A program made the position numbers and the translations under genes. A DNA stretch of 34,483 nucleotides from positions 1-34,483 of the forward strand of contig JAFEGX010000143.1 of the NCBI GenBank assembly GCA_018239675.1, given 5' to 3'. The DNA comes from Verrucomicrobiota bacterium (lineage in GTDB: Bacteria > Verrucomicrobiota > Verrucomicrobiia > Opitutales > Opitutaceae). Within the stretch, counting starts at the first letter, position 1, and each line of letters starts with the position of its first letter. The notes under the pieces are model-generated. The model had not been told where the DNA came from. It did not search any database and saw only the letters and a program-made list of their open reading frames with translations. Below, one piece after another: positions 8,463-17,345 of this stretch.

Positions 8463-10517
8463 TCACGCCGCCGTCAATCCTGCGCGCACGAGCAGGGCTG
8501 AAAGATCGGGCTCGCGGCCCATGAACTCGCGGTAGAGCTCCATCGGATCGGCCGAGTTGCCGCGGCTGAGGATGCACCGGACGAACTCGCTGCCCACCTT
8601 GGCGCTGAAGAGCCCCTCCCTCCGAAAACGCGTGAAGGCATCGGCATCCAAAACTTCGGCCCACTTGTAGGAATAATACCCCGCCGCATACCCGACCGGA
8701 TCCGAGAACAGGTGGGAAAAGCGCTTCACGATGGTCGGCGCCGGAGGCTCCGTCGGCATCAGACAGTCCGCGACGAGTCGCCGCGCCCGCGCCTCGAGGT
8801 CGGCGGCGCCCGCGAGTTCCGCCGCCTGGATGTGCAGCGCCAGGTCCATCTTCGCAAAGGCCACCTGGCGCATGGTCGCCGAGGCCGACCGGAAGTTTTT
8901 CGCCCCAACCATCCTCCCGAAGATGTCGTCGGGAATGGCCGCACCGGTTTCATGATGACGCGCGAACAGGTCGAGGCTCTCCCGCTCCCAGCACCAGTTC
9001 TCCATGATCTGCGAAGGCAGCTCGACGAAATCCCAGGCGACGTTCACGCCGTTGAGCGACTTGATCTCCACCTCGCCGAGCAAGTGGTGCAGCAGGTGAC
9101 CGAACTCGTGGAAAATGGTTTCCACCTCGCGGTGCGTCAGCAGCGCCGGCCGACCCGCCGCCGGCGGCGTGAGGTTGCCGCAGATCAGGCCGAGGTGCGG
9201 GGCGCGCGCGCCGTCCGGCTGCGGCCCGCCGGTGAGGAGGTAGTTCATCCAGGCCCCGCCGCGCTTCGATTCCCGCGGATGCCAGTCGGCATAGAACGAG
9301 CCGACGTGACGCCCGCGGGCGTCGTGCATGTCGTAGAACTTCACCTCCGGATGCCAGGTTTCCACCGCCCCGGCCGGGCGCTCGACGATCCGCAGGCCGA
9401 ACACCCGCGAGGCCAGCTCGAACAGGCCGGCGATCACCCGGTCCATGGGGAAATACGGCCGCAGGACCTCCTCGTCGAACGCGTGCCGCGCCAGCCGGAG
9501 TTTCTCGGCCCAGAAGGCGACCTCCCACGGCGCGAGACGTCCCGCCGGCCGCCCGGTCTGCTCGGCCTTGAAAGCCTCGAGTTCGCGGGTCTCGCGCACG
9601 AACGCCTCAGCCGCCCGGCGCTGCAGGTCCTCGATGAACGCCAGCGCCTTCGCGCCGCTCTTCGCCATCCGGCGCTCGGTCACGAGGTCCGCAAAATGCC
9701 CCTTGCCCAGCAGCTTCGCCTTTTCGGCGCGAAGCGAGAGGATGCGGCCGATCAGCGGCGCGTTGTCGTGGGGAGCCTGCGCCCCCACCCCGACCGCCGC
9801 CATCCACATCTGGCGACGGAGGTCATCGTTCTCGAGATAGGTCATGAACGGCTCCTGCGACGGCATGTGCAGCGTGAATCGCCAGCCGGCCACACCCTTG
9901 GCTTCCGCGCCCTGGCGGGCGGCGGCGCGAGCATGTGGAGGCAGGCCCGCCAGCTGCGCCTCGTCGGTCACGACCAGCTGCCAGGCGTTGGTGGCATCGA
10001 GCACGTTTTCCGAATACTTCTGGGTGACCTGGGCGAGCTCGCTCTGCAGTGCCTCGATGCGCGCCCGCTGCTCGGCAGGGAGATCCGCGCCGGCCAGGCG
10101 AAATTCCGCGACCGTCTCGTCAATGTAGCGGCGGTGGATGCCCGTCCGCGCGCGACCAGCCTCGGATTCGGCCACCGCCCGCAGCCGGCGCCAAAGCTCC
10201 GCGTTGAGCGGGATCTTGGCATAGAACGCCGTCACCTGCGGCAGCATTGCGTTGTGCGCCTCCCGGAGCGCGGGAGAGTCCGCGACCGACTGGAGGTGGG
10301 TGACCTTGCTCCACGCGGCGTTCAGCTCCTCGGTCGCCCGTTCCAGCGCGAGGAACGTATTCTCATAAGTCAGGCCACCCAGGTCGCGCGCCGCAATTTC
10401 GGCGATCGCGGCCTCGGCGCGCTGCAGCGCGCGCCCGAGGTCAGGGCGAACATGTTCCGGCGTCAGCCGGGTCCAGCGGATGAAAAAATCAGGGGCGAGA
10501 AAAGGATGGTCGGACAT
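8463..10517 (-). CDS. prlC: M3-family oligopeptidase (oligopeptidase A / Dcp type)
   Basis: Cytoplasmic zinc oligopeptidase of 684 aa, full length for oligopeptidase A and dipeptidyl carboxypeptidase. The zinc site is H470-E471-F-G-H474 with E499 in AWDFVELPSQ as third ligand. The substrate-binding glycine/tyrosine-rich stretch near the C-terminus (GYAAGYYSYKWAEVLDADAF) is intact. No signal peptide is present, so it probably finishes degradation of peptides inside the cell. Choosing between PrlC and Dcp needs comparison with characterised members. It lies 44 bases after the TonB-dependent receptor gene on the same strand, which fits a transcript linking uptake and peptide breakdown (inference). 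Confidence 0.9.
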   Translation of the reverse strand: MSDHPFLAPDFFIRWTRLTPEHVRPDLGRALQRAEAAIAEIAARDLGGLTYENTFLALERATEELNAAWSKVTHLQSVADSPALREAHNAMLPQVTAFYAKIPLNAELWRRLRAVAESEAGRARTGIHRRYIDETVAEFRLAGADLPAEQRARIEALQSELAQVTQKYSENVLDATNAWQLVVTDEAQLAGLPPHARAAARQGAEAKGVAGWRFTLHMPSQEPFMTYLENDDLRRQMWMAAVGVGAQAPHDNAPLIGRILSLRAEKAKLLGKGHFADLVTERRMAKSGAKALAFIEDLQRRAAEAFVRETRELEAFKAEQTGRPAGRLAPWEVAFWAEKLRLARHAFDEEVLRPYFPMDRVIAGLFELASRVFGLRIVERPAGAVETWHPEVKFYDMHDARGRHVGSFYADWHPRESKRGGAWMNYLLTGGPQPDGARAPHLGLICGNLTPPAAGRPALLTHREVETIFHEFGHLLHHLLGEVEIKSLNGVNVAWDFVELPSQIMENWCWERESLDLFARHHETGAAIPDDIFGRMVGAKNFRSASATMRQVAFAKMDLALHIQAAELAGAADLEARARRLVADCLMPTEPPAPTIVKRFSHLFSDPVGYAAGYYSYKWAEVLDADAFTRFRREGLFSAKVGSEFVRCILSRGNSADPMELYREFMGREPDLSALLVRAGLTAA

Positions 10518-10561
10518 GCGGGGACGCCCACCAGAACGTCATCCCCGCGCCGGCGCAAGCG

Positions 10562-12394
10562 TCACCACGAGTATCCCGCCCCCACCGAAAGCTGGCGCTT
10601 GGCCGCCGGGACCGCCGGAACCTCCTGAAACGCCGAGTTCCAGAGATTGTCCGCCTGCACGGAAAACTCGGCGCCCGGCCACGCCGCCGGACGATAGCTC
10701 AGGCCGAGTGAGCTGATCACCGCGTCGTTGCCCCCGGTCACCCGCAGGAGATTGCCCGCTTGGACCCGGGCAGCGTTGTCGAAGCGCAGGGTCACCTCAC
10801 GCGAAAGCCGGACCACCACCGCAGCCGTCAGTCGCTGGCGCGCGTAGTTCAGGGCGTAGAAACTGGCGTCGACCGTCGCCCCCCGGTAGTCCGGTGACTT
10901 CGACAGCACGGTATATCCCAGGACCACGTCGCACCGGCTCCAGCTGCGCCGCGCGATCAGCTCGGCGCCGGCGGTCTGAACATCGACCGCGTTTGCCGTG
11001 CGGGCCGTGACCCCCTGGCGAAACGTCCAGTCCACCAGGGCGTCGTCGCGCCGGTAGAACACCGCCGCCTGCGTGGCCCAGCCGCCCACCAGTCCGCTCG
11101 CGCCCACCTCAAGATTCCGGCTCGTTTCGCGGCCGAGATTGGGGTTGCCGCGGAACAGGCCCGCCGTCGCGCTGGAGTTGAGTGCCGTGTAGCTCGGCAG
11201 CTGGGTGGTGGTGGCAAAGCTCACGTAGAGCCGCGACACGGCAGCGGACGGCTGCTCGCGGGCAATCTCCACGACCGGCGACCAGGCGTCGCCGTCGTGA
11301 TTCGAGTGGTCGTAGGTCACGCCGGCCTTTGCCACGAGCCTAGCACCGTCACCCAGCAACCACGATTTTTCCGGCACCACGGCCAGTTTCCCCAGGGTCC
11401 GGGTGTGAAACCGGCCCGCCGTGAGCGAAGTGGAATGCAGCTCATCCGAGAGAACCTCGCCGTGGAAATTGAACACGAGGCCATCGACGTCACGGCGGCC
11501 GCCCACCGCCGCCCCGCTCACCCAGGTCGTGTGCTGGAAAGGATGCACCGTTCCGAGGGGCGCAAAGCGGTTGAAGGCATAGTCATCCTTGTTGCGGCGA
11601 TGGTACACGCCCGCCTCGAGGAAGTCCCCGCCGCCGAGATCAATCCGGTGATTGGCCGCCAGCAGGACCGTCTCGAGGTTCTCCGACTCGTTCGAATTGA
11701 ATGGCGTGTAGAGGTTCGGCCAGCCGAAGAACTTGGCCTGGTAGCCCGCGAACAAGTCCGTCTGGGAGTGCGCGTCGCTCAGCTGGATGCGGCCATTGAC
11801 CCGGTTGAAGTGACTGTCGCCGAAAGGCACCGAGCCGTCAGCCTCGGAACGCGCCCATGCCACATCGGCCCCCAGAAGCCGCCCACCGGCAGTCACGTCG
11901 CCGGCGTAACCCTGATAAAGCTCCTGCCGGTTCATGCCATGGTCACCAGCCGCGATCGCCAGGGATCCGGTCGTTCGGACCGGGCGCCAGCCATACAGGA
12001 TGGCGCCGACCGTCGAGTTGAACGCCCGTTCGGCATGGGCCGCCCCGGTGACAACCTCGGGAGCCGTGAGCATCGCGGGCGCCACCGGAATCTCGGCGAG
12101 GTAATGCCCGGTCTGCGGGTCACCCAGGGAGAACGCGCCGAGGCCGAGCCCGGTGTTTTCGAAGATGCCGCCGCGAATCGTGAGGTCCGCCTGCGCCTCG
12201 GTAAGGTTTCGCGCCTGGACGTCGACCTGCGGCTCGAACCGCAGGGCCGACACCGGCATGGCGAACGATCCCGTCGGGGACTGGTTGGCCACGCGCGGCG
12301 AATAGACGGTGACCTCGGGCAGGCTGACCGGCGCGGTCTGGGCGCACAGGGGCGCGGTGACGATGGCTCCAACGGCAAACAGGCGGGCGAGCAT
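10562..12394 (-). CDS. TonB-dependent outer-membrane receptor
   Basis: Outer-membrane transporter of 610 aa. A signal peptide (about residues 1-18, cleavage near LCAQ-TA) is followed by a TonB-box-like LPEVTVYSP and a plug domain (about 40-140; LTEAQADLTIRGGIFENTG, then the EVVTGAAHAERAF segment). The rest is a beta-barrel with alternating hydrophobic strands, ending in the classical aromatic C-terminus (GAGYSW). Size and plug layout are closest to BtuB-like vitamin or metal-chelate receptors, but the ligand is unknown. No cobalamin riboswitch is visible in the 100 bases upstream. It is the first gene of the probable unit receptor, oligopeptidase, cupin, oxidoreductase, with gaps of about 44 bases. 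Confidence 0.87.
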   Translation of the reverse strand: MLARLFAVGAIVTAPLCAQTAPVSLPEVTVYSPRVANQSPTGSFAMPVSALRFEPQVDVQARNLTEAQADLTIRGGIFENTGLGLGAFSLGDPQTGHYLAEIPVAPAMLTAPEVVTGAAHAERAFNSTVGAILYGWRPVRTTGSLAIAAGDHGMNRQELYQGYAGDVTAGGRLLGADVAWARSEADGSVPFGDSHFNRVNGRIQLSDAHSQTDLFAGYQAKFFGWPNLYTPFNSNESENLETVLLAANHRIDLGGGDFLEAGVYHRRNKDDYAFNRFAPLGTVHPFQHTTWVSGAAVGGRRDVDGLVFNFHGEVLSDELHSTSLTAGRFHTRTLGKLAVVPEKSWLLGDGARLVAKAGVTYDHSNHDGDAWSPVVEIAREQPSAAVSRLYVSFATTTQLPSYTALNSSATAGLFRGNPNLGRETSRNLEVGASGLVGGWATQAAVFYRRDDALVDWTFRQGVTARTANAVDVQTAGAELIARRSWSRCDVVLGYTVLSKSPDYRGATVDASFYALNYARQRLTAAVVVRLSREVTLRFDNAARVQAGNLLRVTGGNDAVISSLGLSYRPAAWPGAEFSVQADNLWNSAFQEVPAVPAAKRQLSVGAGYSW

Positions 12395-12494
12395 GGCGAA
12401 CCGCTACCAGTGCCGCCGGGGAAAACAAGCTCAAGTTAGCTCACGTGTGTCATTCGCTTAACCAGTCGCGACCACGGGCTGACGACGGTGAAAG

Positions 12495-12523
12495 CAAAAA
12501 ACCCGGCCGAATTGGCCGGGTTT
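12495..12523 (-). terminator. Rho-independent terminator of the ferredoxin gene
   Basis: On the minus strand the stem AAACCCGGCC/GGCCGGGTTT (10 bp, 5-nt loop) runs into a T tract at 12495-12500. It lies 22 bases past the ferredoxin stop and separates that gene from the TonB receptor gene. Confidence 0.9.
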
Positions 12524-12545
12524 CAAAGAGGAACGGAACGCGGAC

Positions 12546-12782
12546 TTATTCGTCGCCGTCGTTGCCAATGGCCTCGACCGGGCAGCCCTCGAGCGCCTCC
12601 ATGCACTGGGCGATCTCCTCGTCCGTGGTCGGCTGCTTGTGGACGAAGGAGTAACCACCCTCGTCATGTCGTGTGAAGAACCCCGGCGCCGTTTCACGGC
12701 AGAGATCGCAGTCAATGCACTGCTGATCGACGTAAAACTTTCCGGCGGCGTTCTGCGCCCATTTGTCAGCTTTGTTGGCCAT
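12546..12782 (-). CDS. 4Fe-4S ferredoxin
   Basis: Small acidic electron carrier of 78 aa. C22-x2-C25-x2-C28 and the distant C67-P68 (GCPVEAI) provide four ligands for a single [4Fe-4S] cluster. C60 is an extra cysteine, as in Bacillus-type single-cluster ferredoxins. The sequence YVDQQCIDCDLCRETAPGFF and the acidic C-terminus are typical. Its partner is unknown; the complex I cluster in this window lacks the NADH-input subunits, so ferredoxin as donor is worth considering (inference). It is transcribed alone, diverging from the rhomboid gene. Confidence 0.93.
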   Translation of the reverse strand: MANKADKWAQNAAGKFYVDQQCIDCDLCRETAPGFFTRHDEGGYSFVHKQPTTDEEIAQCMEALEGCPVEAIGNDGDE

Positions 12783-12932
12783 GGTTCGTTCGACGAAAGA
12801 TTAATTAAAACTGCTGTCAAGCGGTGAGCACGGACTGACAGGAATCGGCAATTTTGCCTATGGTCGCAGCCCCGAAGCAGCAGACATTTGCGCCACCCAA
12901 CGGTCCGTTTCGTCCACTCATCGCTGGTTCCA

Positions 12933-12960
12933 TTGTTTTCTTCTGCAGGCGGCTTGTATT
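12933..12960 (+). promoter_or_regulatory. Weak sigma70-like promoter candidate for the rhomboid gene
   Basis: TTGTTT, 16 bp spacing, then TGTATT, ending 29 bases before the rhomboid ATG. Both hexamers match four of six consensus positions. The rest of the 207-bp divergent gap contains a CTGTCA/TGACAG inverted repeat (about 12813-12840) of unknown meaning. Confidence 0.3.
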
Positions 12961-12989
12961 TGGCACCTAGGCTTCCATGATGACGGACC

Positions 12990-13874
12990 ATGCTCGCTGA
13001 CCGGCCCTACATGCGCGAAACCTACTCCCAGGAGAAATCCTCGGTGCTGGCTTGGCTCATCTCTGCCACGGTCGCGGGATTTGTACTGCAAAACGTGGCC
13101 ACAAGGGTGTTTAGCGGAGCCGGCTCCATCGAACATTTCTTCGGACTTTCGATCGGCGGCCTCAAATCCCTGCGGCTCTGGACCCTGCTCACGTACAGCC
13201 TGCTGCACGATACCGGCAATATCCTGCACATCATCGGCAATCTGCTCGGGCTCTATTTCGTTGGGCGGACCCTTTTGCCCATGCTCGGCGCCAAGCGCTT
13301 TCTGGGACTTTACGCCGGCGCAGTCATGTTGGGCGGCGTGGTTTGGGCGGCGGCGAACTGGCACCTGGGTGGCACGTTGGTGGGCGCTTCGGCCGGGGTC
13401 TTCGGGTTGTTCATCGTCTACGCGTGCTTTTTCCCGAATCAGCCGATCACGATTCTCCTGTTTTTCATCATCCCGGTCACGCTCAAGCCGAAATACGTCG
13501 CGATTGCCGCCGTTCTGACAGACCTGATCGGCTGCCTCTGCTACGAGGTGCTGGGGGCGCCCTCGCCCTTCGGTCTCGCCCACTCCGCGCATCTCGGCGG
13601 CATGGCGGCCGGCTGGTTCTACTACCGGTACATCCACGAGGCGCGCTGGCGCCTGCCCGGACGCAAGGTCGAGATCGAGCTGCCGCGCTGGGCCCAGAAA
13701 TCGGGCAAGGCTTCCTCGGCCGCCAATTTCCAAGTCAACGTCGGGCCGAAGTCCGCCCTGCGGGCCGAGGTCGACCGAATTCTCGACAAGATCAACAGCC
13801 AGGGATTTGGCGCCCTGACCCCCGAGGAAAAGCGCGTGCTGGACGAAGCCAAGGACCTCCTGAGCCGTCGCTGA
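12990..13874 (+). CDS. Rhomboid-family intramembrane serine protease
   Basis: Polytopic protease of 294 aa. The catalytic serine S134 is in the GxSxG motif GASAG (132-136), the partner histidine is H201 in AHLGG, and the conserved HIIGN (80-84) lies on the second helix. Six hydrophobic segments are evident between about residues 17 and 215. A cytoplasmic tail of about 80 residues follows, ending in an amphipathic helix (ALTPEEKRVLDEAKDLL) like that of several bacterial rhomboids. An in-frame ATG at 13011 is an equally plausible start. The tail-specific protease gene follows after 72 bases, so the two envelope proteases may be co-expressed. Confidence 0.9.
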   Translation: MLADRPYMRETYSQEKSSVLAWLISATVAGFVLQNVATRVFSGAGSIEHFFGLSIGGLKSLRLWTLLTYSLLHDTGNILHIIGNLLGLYFVGRTLLPMLGAKRFLGLYAGAVMLGGVVWAAANWHLGGTLVGASAGVFGLFIVYACFFPNQPITILLFFIIPVTLKPKYVAIAAVLTDLIGCLCYEVLGAPSPFGLAHSAHLGGMAAGWFYYRYIHEARWRLPGRKVEIELPRWAQKSGKASSAANFQVNVGPKSALRAEVDRILDKINSQGFGALTPEEKRVLDEAKDLLSRR

Positions 13875-13946
13875 CGGACCCGCCCGCAGCACATTCCGCA
13901 CGTCCCGGGTGAAACTTTCCGCGATTTCCCCTATCTTATAGCTTAC

Positions 13947-16160
13947 ATGATGAAATCTGCTCCCTTCCGGCGCCTGGGCCTGGGCTTGGCGCTCGTGGCA
14001 CTGACGGCTGTCGCGGCCCTGGGCCGCACCGACCATCCTTTCACCAGCTCGACGACCCTGACCGTCGAAGCCCGCACGCTGGTGCAGCTGCTCGAGCAGG
14101 CACATTACAACCGCGACGCGGTGACGAGCGCCAGCTATGCCGAGGTCATCCCGGACTTCATGGCCGACCTCGACGGCCAACGCCTCTTCTTCCTCGCGTC
14201 CGACAAGGCGATGTTCAACGCCCGCTTCGCGCGCAACGTCTACTGGAACCTCAGCGCCCTCGGCAATGTGGACGCCGCCTACGACATCTTCGGCGTCTAC
14301 GAGCAGCGCGTCGAGTCGCGCATCAACTGGGTGTTCGACGAGCTGAAGAAGGACATCGATCTCAACGGCACCGACTCCTACCGCTTCGACCGCACCAAGG
14401 CCGAGTGGCCCGCCAACACCGCGGCCGCCGACGAGCTCTGGCGCCAGCGCGTGAAGTCCGAGCTGATTTCCGAGTTGCTCAACAAGAAGACCGTCGACGA
14501 CGCCAAGCAGACCGTGCGCAAGCGCTACGAGCGCATGCTGAAGAACCTGGGCGAGATTGAGGGCAATGAAATCGCGGAGCTGTTCCTGTCCAATGTCGCG
14601 CGCCTCTACGACCCGCACTCCACGTATTTCTCCGCCGAGACGTTCGAGGACTTCGGCATCCAGATGAAGCTCGAGCTTGTCGGCATCGGCGCCGTGCTCA
14701 GCGTCGAGGACGACTACTGCGTCGTGAAGGAGATCGTGCCCGGCGGCCCGGCCGACCTGAGCAAGCAGATCAAGCCCGGCGACAAGATCCTCTCGGTCAC
14801 GCAGCCGGACGGCGAGCCGGTCGAGGTCATCGGCATGAAGCTCCGCCGCATCGTCGAGCGCATCCGCGGCAACAAGGGCACGCGCGTCACCCTCACCATC
14901 CAGCCGGCCGACGCGCCCGACCCGAGCGCCCGCAAGCTCGTCACCATCACCCGCGACGTCGTGAAGCTCAACGACGCCCGCGCGCACGCCGCCGTCTTCC
15001 AGGTGCCCGGCGCGGACGGCAAGCCCGTGCCGGTCGGGGTCATCACCCTGCCGTCGTTCTACGGCCCCGCGGAGGCCGACAGCGCCGACAAGCCCAGCGC
15101 CACCAAGGACGTCTCCCGGCTCATCGACCAGCTCAAGGGCGCCGGCATCCAGGGCCTCGTGCTGGACCTCCGCCATAACGGCGGCGGCTACCTCACCGAG
15201 GCCATCGACCTCGCCGGCCTGTTCATCCCGCAGGGGCCGGTCGTGCAGGTGAAGAACTACGTCGGCGAGATCCAGGTCGACAGCGACACCAACCGCGGGG
15301 TCGCCTACGACGGCCCGCTGGCCGTGCTCGTCGACCGGTTCAGCGCCTCCGCCTCGGAGATCGTGACCGGCGCGCTGCAGAACTACGGCCGCGCGATCGT
15401 GATCGGCGACTCGTCCACGCACGGCAAGGGCACGGTCCAGAACGTGCTCGAGATGCGCACGCTCGTGCCCGAGCTGGCCCGCTCCCCGGTTAAGACCGGC
15501 GCGGTGAAGTTCACGATCCAGAAATACTACCTGCCGAACGGTTCCTCGACCCAGCTGAAGGGCGTGGTGCCCGACATCGTGCTGCCGTCCATCGACGAGT
15601 TCCTCCCGATCGGCGAGGCCTCCCTGCCGCATGCGCTGGCATGGGACGAGATTCCCTCAAGCCTGTTCGACGGCCACCCGCTCGACACCCGCATCCTTCA
15701 GCCGCTCCGCGAGGCCAGCGCCGCCCGCCAGGCGAAGCTCGAGGAATTCCTTTACCTGCGGAAGAACATCGACTGGTTCAAGGCCCGCCAGGACCAAAAG
15801 ACGCTCTCGCTCAACCTCGCCGTCCGCCAGAAGCAGAAGGAGAGTGACGCAGCCTTCCGGAAGGCGATGGAGGCCGAAAAGAAGGAGCTCGCCAAGAACG
15901 AGTATCCCTACCGCGAGTTCCGCGTCGCCCCGGCGCCCGAGCCCAAGCTCAAGGCGCCGAAGAAATCCGACGCGTCAACGCCGGTCGACGAGGAGGACGA
16001 TGCCGAGCTGAGCACGGACGACAACGATGCCTATGCAAAGGTCGACGTGTTCCTCCGGGAGAGCCTCCGCGTGGTCAATGACGCCATCGCTCTCGGCAAG
16101 GAAAAGCAGTTCGCCGCCGACGTTCACGCCCCGCTCGCCATTGCCGACCGCAAGGGATGA
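13947..16160 (+). CDS. prc: C-terminal processing (tail-specific) protease, S41 family
   Basis: Periplasmic protease of 737 aa, similar in layout to E. coli Prc. A signal peptide (residues 1-26) is followed by a helical N-terminal domain (about 35-220), a PDZ domain (about 235-330; MKLELVGIGAVLSVEDD) and the S41 core. The catalytic serine is most likely S468 in FSASASEI and the lysine K494 in HGKGTVQ; their spacing of 26 matches Prc. A lysine- and acid-rich C-terminal domain (about 600-737) resembles the Prc tail domain. It trims or degrades envelope proteins from their C-termini. A TATCTT element ends only 9 bases before the ATG, so the transcript may be nearly leaderless. The gene converges on the beta-propeller gene with a 14-base gap. 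Confidence 0.93.
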   Translation: MMKSAPFRRLGLGLALVALTAVAALGRTDHPFTSSTTLTVEARTLVQLLEQAHYNRDAVTSASYAEVIPDFMADLDGQRLFFLASDKAMFNARFARNVYWNLSALGNVDAAYDIFGVYEQRVESRINWVFDELKKDIDLNGTDSYRFDRTKAEWPANTAAADELWRQRVKSELISELLNKKTVDDAKQTVRKRYERMLKNLGEIEGNEIAELFLSNVARLYDPHSTYFSAETFEDFGIQMKLELVGIGAVLSVEDDYCVVKEIVPGGPADLSKQIKPGDKILSVTQPDGEPVEVIGMKLRRIVERIRGNKGTRVTLTIQPADAPDPSARKLVTITRDVVKLNDARAHAAVFQVPGADGKPVPVGVITLPSFYGPAEADSADKPSATKDVSRLIDQLKGAGIQGLVLDLRHNGGGYLTEAIDLAGLFIPQGPVVQVKNYVGEIQVDSDTNRGVAYDGPLAVLVDRFSASASEIVTGALQNYGRAIVIGDSSTHGKGTVQNVLEMRTLVPELARSPVKTGAVKFTIQKYYLPNGSSTQLKGVVPDIVLPSIDEFLPIGEASLPHALAWDEIPSSLFDGHPLDTRILQPLREASAARQAKLEEFLYLRKNIDWFKARQDQKTLSLNLAVRQKQKESDAAFRKAMEAEKKELAKNEYPYREFRVAPAPEPKLKAPKKSDASTPVDEEDDAELSTDDNDAYAKVDVFLRESLRVVNDAIALGKEKQFAADVHAPLAIADRKG

Positions 16161-16174
16161 GCGCCGCGCATCAG

Positions 16175-17143
16175 CTAACGCACGAGTCGGTAGCAGCGGA
16201 TCTCGGCGGTGCGGTGGCCGCGCCGCGGCACCGCGAGGTAGAGGTGCGCGCCATCGACGAGGCATGTCCGCGCCCCCGGGTCCGTTTTCACCGCCTCGAC
16301 CACCGTGTAGTGCTCCGGATCGACCTGCCGGAACACATCGATGAAGCCTTCACCGCAGGAGGCGTAGATTTCCCGTCGCGTCGCATCGAAAAACAGGTCG
16401 TCGCAATCGCCATGGAGCGCGACTTTGGCGACCGGTCGCCCCGTTTCCGTATCGTATACCATCAGGCACGCGGGCCGGCGACAGGCGACCATCAGGCGGT
16501 GATCCGCCTCGTCCAGCACCATCGGAAAATTGCCGCCGGCCAGGCCATCCGTCCACTGCGCGACCATCCGTTTCGCCCGCGGGTCAATCACCCCGATGGC
16601 GTGCGCCTCCGGCAGGTTCACAAAAATGCGCCGTCCCTCCCGCTCGCTCTGGAATGACTCCGGGTGCGCCGGCAGGGCTGTGTCCGAAACCGCCTCGTTG
16701 CGGTCGACGTCGACCGCAGCCAGGGCGTCGCCATGGCCGACATAAAGCCGCCGCGTCGTGGCATCGTAGCGGAGATTGTCGGCGTCGGCCTCGAACGAGA
16801 TGACCTTTGCCTCCGTCCAGTTCGCCTCGTCATAGACCCGCACCGCACCATCGCCTCCGTTTGCGACGTAAAGCCGACGGGCCTCGGCCAAGTGGAACAA
16901 CCCCTGTGGTTCGGACAGTCCTGCAAGAGTGTGCTCCACCCTGCCCGCCGCCAAGTCGACGACTTCGACGGTGTTGTTTCCGAGCGCGGCCACGAACAGT
17001 CGATGGCCGGCAGAATCCAGCGCGAAGTGGTCGATCCGGCCTACGACCCCGGGCAGTGGAATCGTTCGCTCAAGCGTGAGCTCGGAAGCCGGCAGCACCG
17101 AAGCCATCAGTCCTCCGATGATCCAGATGATAGGCCAGCGCAT
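16175..17143 (-). CDS. Exported YncE/YVTN-type beta-propeller protein
   Basis: Secreted or periplasmic protein of 322 aa. A signal peptide (about 1-18, ending LPASE) is followed by repeated blades with the form DSAGHRLFVAALGNNTVEVVDLAAGR, ARRLYVANGGDGAVRVYD and TTRRLYVGHGDALAAVDVD. This is the YVTN/YncE beta-propeller pattern, with about seven repeats of 40-45 residues. Such proteins bind ligands or DNA or act as scaffolds; no enzymatic residues are evident. It has one of the few clear ribosome sites here (GGGAGG, 10 bases before the ATG). It is a single gene, converging with the tail-specific protease. Confidence 0.85.
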   Translation of the reverse strand: MRWPIIWIIGGLMASVLPASELTLERTIPLPGVVGRIDHFALDSAGHRLFVAALGNNTVEVVDLAAGRVEHTLAGLSEPQGLFHLAEARRLYVANGGDGAVRVYDEANWTEAKVISFEADADNLRYDATTRRLYVGHGDALAAVDVDRNEAVSDTALPAHPESFQSEREGRRIFVNLPEAHAIGVIDPRAKRMVAQWTDGLAGGNFPMVLDEADHRLMVACRRPACLMVYDTETGRPVAKVALHGDCDDLFFDATRREIYASCGEGFIDVFRQVDPEHYTVVEAVKTDPGARTCLVDGAHLYLAVPRRGHRTAEIRCYRLVR

Positions 17144-17186
17144 GACGAAGCTTCCTCCCGCTAGAGCATTTTAACAAGAATTGTAG

Positions 17187-17331
17187 CCGCAAAGATGCGC
17201 AAGAAACGCAAGAATTCGTCGCCCCAGCGTTTCGCACTACCAAGGCAATAGCCCGAGGTATCCGATCTTTCTGCCGCTGGAGCGGAAATCGGATTGATCT
17301 GCGTTTTTTTTCGCCCTTCGCGCATTCTGGC
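17187..17331. repeat. Inverted pair of degenerate 9-bp-period arrays
   Basis: The gap between the propeller gene and prmC holds a left array (17187-17213) with unit close to NNCGCAAGA, and a right array (about 17298-17331) that is its degenerate reverse complement, again with a 9-bp step (GCGTTTTTT, TTCGCCCTT, CGCGCATTC). The core between them contains a hairpin: ATCCGAT (17260-17266) pairs with ATCGGAT (17288-17294), with CCGC/GCGG inside. The design matches the 7-bp elements elsewhere in the window but with a longer unit. A 63-codon open frame over it is not credible as a gene. Confidence 0.55.
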
Positions 17332-17345
17332 GGCCACCTGGCTCG

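Noticed and set aside
12395..12494. GGCACTGG near the TonB-receptor start, like a B12-box
   Set aside because: The gap is only about 100 bases, too short for a cobalamin riboswitch, and no other conserved elements are seen.
12810..12822. Consensus TTGACA upstream of the ferredoxin gene (minus strand)
   Set aside because: No -10 hexamer lies at 16-18 bp spacing; AT-rich candidates are only 8-12 bp away.
12918..15632. 904-codon minus-strand frame antisense to the tail-specific protease
   Set aside because: It mirrors the codon structure of the real protease and rhomboid genes and has no recognisable domain.
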